From contig NZ_JACFOY010000001.1 in assembly GCF_016102285.1 (NCBI RefSeq), forward strand, positions 1,302,001 to 1,366,000: a DNA stretch of 64,000 bases. The letters run 5' to 3'. Below, one piece after another: positions 57,820 to 64,000 of this stretch (positions within the stretch are counted from its first letter, which is position 1; each line of letters begins with the position of its first letter). The notes under the pieces were generated by a model. It did no database searches and was not told where the DNA came from. It saw only the letters and a list, made by a program, of their open reading frames with translations. The DNA is from Bartonella sp. M0177 (GTDB lineage Bacteria; Pseudomonadota; Alphaproteobacteria; Rhizobiales; Rhizobiaceae). A program made the translations under genes and the position numbers.

Positions 57820-60324
57820 ATGTCATTCGACAAAACAAAAATTACCCTACCGGAGATGAACCGGCGTTCATTCCTCAAAAGTAGTGCTATGTTGACCATG
57901 GTCGGTGCCGCGAGCGGTTCACTTCTCAGCCGCGGTGCACAGGCTCAATCAGCCTCCAAATTGACTATGTCCGGCAGTCACTGGGGTGTTTTTCGGGGAC
58001 GTGTCGACCACGGCCGTCTGGTAGAAGTTACACCTTGGGAACATGATCCTCATCCGACGCCGATGTTGGAAGGCATGATGGATTCGATCTATTCACCTTC
58101 ACGTATCAAATATCCGATGGTCCGTCGTGCATGGTTGGAAAAAGGCCCCGGTGCCGACCCTGAAGGGCGTGGAACGGGTGACTTTGTCCGTGTAAGCTGG
58201 GATAAGGCCATTGATCTTGTTGCCGGCGAATTAACCCGCGTTCGCAAGAAATATGGTTCGAATGGAATTTTCGGCGGTTCATACGGCTGGAAAAGCGTTG
58301 GCAAGTTCCACAATTGCCGTACATTGTTGCGCAGAATGTTGAAGACAACCGGCGGTTTTGTAAACTCGCTGGGTGACTATTCAACCGGCGCTGCACAGGT
58401 TATTTTGCCCCACGTTGTCGGCTCTTTGGAAGTCTACGAACAATGTACATCATGGGACGTTGTACGTGACAACACAAAGACACTTGTATTCTGGGGATGT
58501 AATCCCGTGAATACAGACCAGATTGGTTGGTTGATTGCTGACCATGGTGCATTTGTCGGCCTCGAAGAGGTGAAGAAAGCCGGCATTCGCGTTATCTGTA
58601 TTGATCCGATTAAAACGGAAACCTGCCAATATCTTGACGGCGAGTGGTTGGCTCCCCGCCCGCAAACCGATGTTGCCATGATGCTCGGCATTGCCCATAC
58701 ACTTTATGCAGAAAAACTTCACGATGAAGATTTTCTGAAAAAATACACCGTCGGTTTCGACAAGTTTCTTGCCTATCTCATTGGCAAAGAAGACGGAACT
58801 CCGAAAACCGCCGAATGGGCTTCGAAAATCTGCGGCATTGATGCCGACACAATCAAACAACTTGCTCGCGATTTTGCTAAAAACCGCACGATGATCGCAG
58901 CCGGTTGGTCTATCCAGCGTCAACACCATGGTGAACAATCCCACTGGATGTTGGTCACCCTCTGCTCGATGCTTGGACAAATCGGTTTGCCAGGTGGCGG
59001 TTTCGGCTTTTCCTATCACTACTGTAGCGGTGGTGCACCTACGGCCACGAGTCCAATTCTCGGTGGTATCACCGATGGACCTGCCGCTCCGGTGACAGAT
59101 TTGCCGGCTGGTTGTCACCCGGGTTCTACCGAATCTGCTTGCCAGCCCAAATCCAATGCCATTCCGGTTTGCCGTCTTGTCGAAGCACTGCTCCACCCGG
59201 GCAGAACCATCAAGTATAACGGGTCGGACATTGTTCTTCCTGAAATCCACATGGTCTATTGGGCTGGCGGTAATCCGTTCTCGCACCAGCAGAACCGTAA
59301 CGAAATGGTCGAGGCTTGGAAAAAACTCGATACTTTCGTTGTTCATGATTTCCAATGGACTGCCTCGGCACGTCATGCCGACATTGTTTTGCCGGTTACA
59401 ACTTCCTACGAACGCAATGACATCGAACAATTGGGAGACTATGCATTAAGCCATATCGTTCCCATGAAGAAACTTGTCGAACCGATGTATGAAGCACGTT
59501 CAGACTTCGATATTTTTGCCGATATTTGTGAACGTCTCGGCAAACGTGAAGAATACACTGAAGGCATGAACGAAATGGACTGGATCAAGAGCTTCTATGA
59601 ATCAGCCCGTCTGGAATCTCGTGCCAAGGGAATGGAAATGCCGGTATTCGACACTTTCTGGCAGAGTGAAGAAGCACTCGGTTTCCCCGTCAAGGAAGCG
59701 CAGAAACAGTTTGTGCGTTATGCAGATTTCCGTGACGACCCACTGCTTAATGCTCTTGGAACTCCTTCTGGAAAAATCGAAATCTACTCGCTCAACATTG
59801 AGAAGATGCATTATGACGATTGCCCGCCCCACCCCACCTGGATGGAGCCGATCGAACGTCTTGACGGACCGACGACCAAATATCCGCTCCACATTGCATC
59901 CAATCACCCGATTTATCGCTTGCACTCACAATTGTGCGGCACCAAATTGAGAGAAAAATATGCAATCGGTGGACGCGAACCATGCTGGATCAATCCGAAA
60001 GACGCAGAAGCACGTGGTTTGAAAGATGGTGACATTGCCCGCGCATATAACGATCGCGGACAGATTTTGGTCGGTATCAAAGTAACCGATGTTATCCGTC
60101 CCGGCGTTATCCGTATCAATGAAGGCGGCTGGTATGATCCGGTAAATCCGAGAGAGCCCCATTCGCTTTGTCGATATGGTGATGTTAACAACTTGACGAC
60201 CAGTATATCGACTTCGAAATTGGCTCAGGCGAACTGCGGTCAGACTGCCGTGGTGGAAATCGAAAAATTCACCGGTACACTTCCCCCGGTTGAAGTCTTC
60301 GTTGAGCCACGTAAAGCTGGCTGA
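57820..60324 (+). CDS. torA: Periplasmic TMAO/DMSO reductase, molybdopterin catalytic subunit
   Basis: 834 residues. A Tat signal is seen (NRRSFLKSS, arginines 15-16; cleavage near AQA, residue 42). The enzyme has no N-terminal iron-sulfur cysteines, as in the single-subunit TorA/DorA/BisC group. The molybdenum-ligand serine is Ser188 (GDYSTGAAQVI). Tyr155 and Trp157 in GGSYGWKS lie at the same spacing from it as Tyr114 and Trp116 from Ser147 in Rhodobacter DMSO reductase. It reduces TMAO or DMSO in the periplasm as a terminal electron acceptor. GGAG precedes the ATG. Whether TMAO or DMSO is preferred cannot be settled from sequence; the tyrosine leans toward DorA. Confidence 0.93.
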   Translation: MSFDKTKITLPEMNRRSFLKSSAMLTMVGAASGSLLSRGAQAQSASKLTMSGSHWGVFRGRVDHGRLVEVTPWEHDPHPTPMLEGMMDSIYSPSRIKYPMVRRAWLEKGPGADPEGRGTGDFVRVSWDKAIDLVAGELTRVRKKYGSNGIFGGSYGWKSVGKFHNCRTLLRRMLKTTGGFVNSLGDYSTGAAQVILPHVVGSLEVYEQCTSWDVVRDNTKTLVFWGCNPVNTDQIGWLIADHGAFVGLEEVKKAGIRVICIDPIKTETCQYLDGEWLAPRPQTDVAMMLGIAHTLYAEKLHDEDFLKKYTVGFDKFLAYLIGKEDGTPKTAEWASKICGIDADTIKQLARDFAKNRTMIAAGWSIQRQHHGEQSHWMLVTLCSMLGQIGLPGGGFGFSYHYCSGGAPTATSPILGGITDGPAAPVTDLPAGCHPGSTESACQPKSNAIPVCRLVEALLHPGRTIKYNGSDIVLPEIHMVYWAGGNPFSHQQNRNEMVEAWKKLDTFVVHDFQWTASARHADIVLPVTTSYERNDIEQLGDYALSHIVPMKKLVEPMYEARSDFDIFADICERLGKREEYTEGMNEMDWIKSFYESARLESRAKGMEMPVFDTFWQSEEALGFPVKEAQKQFVRYADFRDDPLLNALGTPSGKIEIYSLNIEKMHYDDCPPHPTWMEPIERLDGPTTKYPLHIASNHPIYRLHSQLCGTKLREKYAIGGREPCWINPKDAEARGLKDGDIARAYNDRGQILVGIKVTDVIRPGVIRINEGGWYDPVNPREPHSLCRYGDVNNLTTSISTSKLAQANCGQTAVVEIEKFTGTLPPVEVFVEPRKAG

Positions 60325-60336
60325 ATGCGTTAAAAG

Positions 60337-60367
60337 AAAAAGGAGGCGAGTTTCGCCTCCTTTTTTG
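60337..60367 (+). terminator. Rho-independent terminator of the tor operon
   Basis: AAAAGGAGGCGA and TCGCCTCCTTTT form a long stem with a very small loop, followed by TTTTTTG. It starts 13 bp after the torA stop codon. Confidence 0.92.
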
Positions 60368-60479
60368 TTTGTTGTTAAAGAATTAGGGCGATAATTTAAC
60401 TGAATTGAAAATCGCTCTTGATCTTCTAGGCGTTGCACTTTAATACCGCCTACAATGTAATGGATGTTCCATTTGCCAA

Positions 60480-60555
60480 GGGGCTATAGCTCAGCTGGGA
60501 GAGCGCTTGCATCGCACGCAAGAGGCCAGCGGTTCGATTCCGCTTAGCTCCACCA
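60480..60555 (+). tRNA. tRNA-Ala (anticodon CGC)
   Basis: The acceptor GGGGCTA pairs with TAGCTCC (one G-U). The D arm is AGCTCAGCTGGGAGAGC, the anticodon stem CTTGC/GCAAG with loop ATCGCAC gives anticodon CGC, and the T arm is CAGCGGTTCGATTCCGCTT. The CCA end is encoded (60553-60555). It reads the alanine codon GCG. 76 bases in all. Confidence 0.95.
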
Positions 60556-61024
60556 ATTTCCCCTTTCACAACAATATTGATTAGACAGGATTAACAGGTT
60601 TAAGCGTTTCCGCTGGAATGTATACGTTTAATAATGATTTCCGCTTTGAGAAATTGTATGGGAAATGGATTTGTAGCGAAAAACATGGAGCAAGCACATA
60701 ATCAATAAAATCCATTTTCTGTAAAAGTTTTTCGATTTCATTCTTTAAAAAATTTGCTCTCTCGATACACGCGTTCATTGTTCGATCATTCGTGCTATCT
60801 ATTTTCAGAAAAATTTACACGTGTTCAAAAAGAGATACGTTCAATATCAATGGAAATTCCCCTGCGTCATTTACGCTTCCAGTCAACAACCGCCTGTTTT
60901 GATGAAAGCAAGCTGACACGATTTATTATATAAAATCCACTCCGGCTTGAAGTCGAAAGTGAAAAACAGAAATTATCTGAGGCTTATACCATCAATAATA
61001 TGGTGGCCTAATGTCAATTTAAGG
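60556..61024. other. Intergenic stretch after the tRNA
   Basis: A minus-strand frame (60581-60778, 65 codons, containing FLKNEIEKLLQKMDFIDYVL) has protein-like composition but no ribosome-binding site and no recognised family. It could be a relic of something inserted beside the tRNA. No direct repeat of the tRNA end was found in this stretch. Confidence 0.35.
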
Positions 61025-62239
61025 CTATTTATTTGCCGAAATTTCAAGGTTAAGCTCTCGTACGAATTCTTTCGGACTAAGCTTTCCTGAAATGGCAAGC
61101 ATAATGACGGGTAATTTGTCCATCGGAGTGGATGAAATCTCCAATGAACGGGGTGTGTCCAGATAAGCTGTTACGGCTTTTTGGGCATCGTTTTCAAAAT
61201 TCGTGTCTTTTGCAAAAGAAAGCCAGCCGGGAAGACCCGTTTTCCATTTTGCTTTAAGCGCGTCAGCACTTATTCCCATTCTCTTTGCTTCGGTATTAAC
61301 AAGCTTTTGCGTAATGGAGCGGTCTTCAAACTTTAATTTACCGCCGTAAAAATTATAACGCTGAACCTGAGCAAGCATACCAAGCCACATTTGGCCAGAC
61401 TTGATATGGCCGCGTTCATTTTCCCGCTGAAGCGTTACAACGGTTAACAGCGAGTCAAGTGTCATACCATCCATTTTCAGGCTGACATCCAGCACTCCAC
61501 CTTTATCAAGCACCAGGTGAAAATGTTTCAGATCCATCATCGCAAGATAACCGCCATATGCCCCGGAGATATCCAATCGTCCGGTGGCATTTTTATAGCC
61601 CATTGCAATAAAGTCTTTTCTGGTCGAGCCATCAGGAAAATTATCAACAAAAACGGTTATTTTCCGGATGTTGATCGTAAATTCAACCGGATTTTCACGA
61701 ATAGAGGGGTGAAGGGAAACAGAGCCTTTTTCCAGCAATGCCAAACGTTTTTTGGAATTGTCTTGCAACTCCAACTTGCCGAATTGACCATTCTGATAGC
61801 GGAATCCTATATTCTGGTTATAAATGCCCTTGTTCGGGGGCAGTACCACATTGCTAAATGTTACATCGGCAACTTTGATTGTGTTACCTTCATAAACGTA
61901 AGAAATTTGCGGTATCACCACTTTTTCGACGGAAAAACCGCCATGGTCTTCTTGCTTGATACCTGAAAATTCGACTTTACCAAGTGACGAATCCGGTGAG
62001 ATTGGCGTACCCGTTACCCGCACATTATCAAGTATTAGATTGTCGCCATCACCAAGGACTGTGCCATAGGAAACCGTGACAGATTTTCCGAAAGCTTCCG
62101 AAAAACGTTTAACGAAAGCATCTCTATCAATCGCATAAGCGGAATTCGCTGCAAGAGAGGTGGCAATTGTTAGAACGAAAGCAAGTGAAAGCAGCCGGTA
62201 TATTTTTAAAAACACCTTAATCAACTCGCGACATTGCAC
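61025..62239 (-). CDS. Secreted protein of unknown function (paralogue family, copy 2)
   Basis: 404 residues. It has a signal peptide (LLSLAFVLTIATSLAANSAYA), then IDRDAFVKRFSEAFGKSV. This parallels the VDPNAFTSRLQESTKQTG start of the mature protein at 14795-16072. The C-terminus has PRSLEISSTPMDKLP and ends ISANK, as in that protein, so they are distant paralogues about 45 kb apart. The family is not recognised; probably periplasmic and beta-rich. The start is GTG, with GAGG about ten bases upstream, and is uncertain by several codons. Confidence 0.78.
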   Translation of the reverse strand: MQCRELIKVFLKIYRLLSLAFVLTIATSLAANSAYAIDRDAFVKRFSEAFGKSVTVSYGTVLGDGDNLILDNVRVTGTPISPDSSLGKVEFSGIKQEDHGGFSVEKVVIPQISYVYEGNTIKVADVTFSNVVLPPNKGIYNQNIGFRYQNGQFGKLELQDNSKKRLALLEKGSVSLHPSIRENPVEFTINIRKITVFVDNFPDGSTRKDFIAMGYKNATGRLDISGAYGGYLAMMDLKHFHLVLDKGGVLDVSLKMDGMTLDSLLTVVTLQRENERGHIKSGQMWLGMLAQVQRYNFYGGKLKFEDRSITQKLVNTEAKRMGISADALKAKWKTGLPGWLSFAKDTNFENDAQKAVTAYLDTPRSLEISSTPMDKLPVIMLAISGKLSPKEFVRELNLEISANK

Positions 62240-62301
62240 TCCATCGAAACCTCTAGCCTCTATTTTTGATCATTGCGCCGGGTTTTCAACCCTGAACCAC
62301 C

Positions 62302-63486
62302 TTAATCCTGACTTACAGCCGAAATTATTCTCGCCGGAGTGTAGAAAATGAGATTGGTTGTTCCTCTCAAGATGTTTCCACTATCGTCCATCATCCGCTG
62401 GCCGCTTGTCTCGCTGGTTTCTTTCATCATAGACGTTGAAAGCGAACCATCGTGAGCCAGTGCCATTAGCGTTGGCGAGGAAGCAAACACATTATGGGCA
62501 CCACCGTCGACATCGGACAAATCCAGAACAGCGATTCCGTTACTCTGTAAAAGCGGAATACTGGAGCCGTCCCCTACTCTCGCATGTCCACCGACCAGTC
62601 GCCCTGACACTGCCAAAGCTTTGTCTTTCCGCGACACCAGAACCGCCGTCGGTTGCGGCATTTTTTTAACATCCTTGAGCTGGCGTTCGAAGACATCGAC
62701 GTCAATGTCAGGCGCGGCCATCAAAAAGCTTGATATGCGGTCAATAGGATACCGTTTGCCCTGAAGTGCCAAACTGCGTAACGCTTCCATCGTTACATAA
62801 TTTCCCATGGAATGGGCGACAACAGTGATCTCGTTAGCATCCGTTTCGCTTAGCAATGTCAGGAGATCAGCCAAGCCATCACGCGCGAAATCCGCGCTGT
62901 CACGGTCATAGACATAAAGCGGGATAGAGCCGCCCGAAGGCCATGAATAATGCACGGTAACCGCTTTTAATGAATAGTCGTAAGAGAATTGTGCTGCTCT
63001 AAAGGTACTATCGGCAAAATTGTTGTTGTAGCCATGGATAAAAAGAAATATCTCGCGCTTTCCTTTAGGTTTCTGATCAAGCGCTTTATTAAGCTCTTTC
63101 TTGAATTCCTCGCGGCCATTATATTTAACCATATTAACCGCAGAAAAATACTTCTTCAAATCGGGCTTATAACCGTTTGTTTCGACTAAGCCTTTTTTGT
63201 GCTCTTGTGGTATACCGACATCAACACGTGCGTAATTCAGGGTTTTCGACCTCTTTGTGCCAAAAGGTTCGGAATAATCGTTTTGTGCTTGCCTGCTCGT
63301 TGCAACATAGACAGGAACCACTGCCTTGGGTTGACCGGGTTTTTGAATGGCGGCATTTTGTGCTGCAACTGTTGCCGGTGTTGCATTTTTTCCATGCCAT
63401 AAAACAGCACGTGAACCACCACAATTTGTCAGGAAGATCAGACAAACGCAAAACGATATATATCGACCCAGTATTTTTGTTATCAT
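62302..63486 (-). CDS. DUF900 alpha/beta-hydrolase lipoprotein
   Basis: 394 residues. A lipobox ends the signal peptide (IFLTNC, Cys22), so it is probably a lipoprotein. The hydrolase domain of the DUF900 family shows VPVYVATSRQ, IFLFIHGYNNNF (oxyanion region), VHYSWPSGG, and the nucleophile elbow in VVAHSMGNYVTMEAL. The substrate is unknown; esterase or lipase activity is expected from the fold. Its ATG overlaps the stop of the ABC-2 permease gene (ATGA), so the two are translated together. Confidence 0.85.
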   Translation of the reverse strand: MITKILGRYISFCVCLIFLTNCGGSRAVLWHGKNATPATVAAQNAAIQKPGQPKAVVPVYVATSRQAQNDYSEPFGTKRSKTLNYARVDVGIPQEHKKGLVETNGYKPDLKKYFSAVNMVKYNGREEFKKELNKALDQKPKGKREIFLFIHGYNNNFADSTFRAAQFSYDYSLKAVTVHYSWPSGGSIPLYVYDRDSADFARDGLADLLTLLSETDANEITVVAHSMGNYVTMEALRSLALQGKRYPIDRISSFLMAAPDIDVDVFERQLKDVKKMPQPTAVLVSRKDKALAVSGRLVGGHARVGDGSSIPLLQSNGIAVLDLSDVDGGAHNVFASSPTLMALAHDGSLSTSMMKETSETSGQRMMDDSGNILRGTTNLIFYTPARIISAVSQD

Positions 63487-64000
63487 TTAAGTGTAGCCCT
63501 GAAACGATTGAGCGAGAAGACAAATAGTACAGAACCAATCACTGCCAAAGCAGCGAAATTCACCCAAACAACCGAAAAACCGGCTCCACGATAAAGAATT
63601 GATTGAGCCATCATAATGAAATGCGTATTCGGCGCTACAAGCATGATATTCTGTATAAATTCCGGCATACTTTCACGCGGTGTAACGCCGCCTGACAGGA
63701 TTTGTAATGGCATCAGAACAAGCATAAGCAGAAGGCCGAATTGTGGCATAGACCCTGCAACGGTCGCAAGTGCAATGCCCATCGACGTGGTGGCAAACAA
63801 ATGTAGGCAGGTTCCCGCGAGGAATAACGTAACCGACCCTTCAATAGGGACTTTTAACAGGCCTTGCACAATAACGATCAACGAAAACGTTGCGGCAACG
63901 AGAACGATTGCTCCCATTGACCACACCTTTGAAATCATAATTTCGGTCGGTGTGACCGGCATAACAAGAAGATGCTCGACCGTTCCATGTTCACGTTCAC
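63483..64000 (-). CDS. ABC-2-type transporter permease (C-terminal part)
   Basis: The frame runs off the window edge, so the N-terminal part is missing; about 172 residues are visible. EREHGTVEHLLVMPVTPTEIMISK is the conserved cytoplasmic loop of YhhJ/ABC-2 permeases. About five membrane segments follow, with LILSGGVTPRESMP-like and LVAPNTHFIMMAQ motifs. Such permeases work with an ATPase and often a HlyD-type periplasmic protein to export drugs or other substrates. The downstream DUF900 lipoprotein overlaps it by four bases. Confidence 0.85.
   Translation of the reverse strand, partial: EREHGTVEHLLVMPVTPTEIMISKVWSMGAIVLVAATFSLIVIVQGLLKVPIEGSVTLFLAGTCLHLFATTSMGIALATVAGSMPQFGLLLMLVLMPLQILSGGVTPRESMPEFIQNIMLVAPNTHFIMMAQSILYRGAGFSVVWVNFAALAVIGSVLFVFSLNRFRATLK

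Noticed and set aside
58450..59430. A 326-codon open frame on the strand opposite torA
   Set aside because: It lies wholly inside the coding strand of a clear TorA and has no recognisable motif. Long antisense frames arise easily from the codon bias of such genes.
1..64000. CRISPR arrays, insertion sequences, prophage genes
   Set aside because: No regularly spaced repeats, transposase or integrase motifs, or phage structural genes were recognised on reading the window.

Overview
The window is bacterial chromosome, most likely from an alphaproteobacterium of the Hyphomicrobiales close to Bartonellaceae. This is inferred from gene content: the AapJQMP amino-acid transporter, the lpiA-acvB pair, an alphaproteobacterial SOS box (GAAC-N7-GAAC) at lexA, a RirA-type iron box, an arginyltransferase-family Bpt, and moderately low GC with wide AT-rich spacers. 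A gut-associated, partly reduced relative of Bartonella would fit. No IS element, prophage or CRISPR array was seen.

Layout. 1-2.7 kb: iron uptake, with the end of a siderophore-binding protein and a TonB-dependent receptor behind a RirA-like operator. 3.1-5.4 kb: a TetR regulator, then a decayed homoprotocatechuate (hpa) pathway. Its hpaF is broken and hpaE is fused by deletion to the end of hpaD, while the regulator hpaR is intact. 5.4-7.1 kb is almost gene-free. 7.1-12.4 kb: lexA, rimO, bpt, then queC-queF behind a preQ1-I riboswitch. 12.4-25.4 kb: parC, a secreted protein of unknown function with a decayed tandem copy, aspS, rnd, pfkB and the ppk-ppx polyphosphate operon. 26-33 kb: a zf-CHCC protein, an FAD monooxygenase, aapJQMP and a cystathionine beta-lyase. 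33-49 kb: dnaE, recG, a DUF2233 protein, ccdA-glmU-glmS, and lpiA-acvB for lysyl-phosphatidylglycerol metabolism. 49.7-54.1 kb: cstA-ybdD and an alcohol dehydrogenase.

55.3-60.3 kb is the most interesting block. It is an anaerobic TMAO/DMSO respiration operon (cytochrome c, torD, torA) with a perfect FNR/FnrL-type anaerobox upstream. The cytochrome is not the usual pentaheme NapC/NirT-type TorC. It is a membrane-anchored triheme protein with two class-I-like heme domains joined to a TorC-like C-terminal heme domain. A 17-codon leader ORF overlaps its start codon. The window ends with tRNA-Ala(CGC), a distant paralogue of the secreted protein at 14.8 kb, a DUF900 lipoprotein and a partial ABC-2 permease.

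Functionally, most of the window is housekeeping (DNA repair and replication, translation, queuosine, cell-wall precursors, polyphosphate). The accessory parts are iron uptake, anaerobic respiration, envelope lipid modification and a dead aromatic pathway. All family assignments come from reading motifs; no database search was run.
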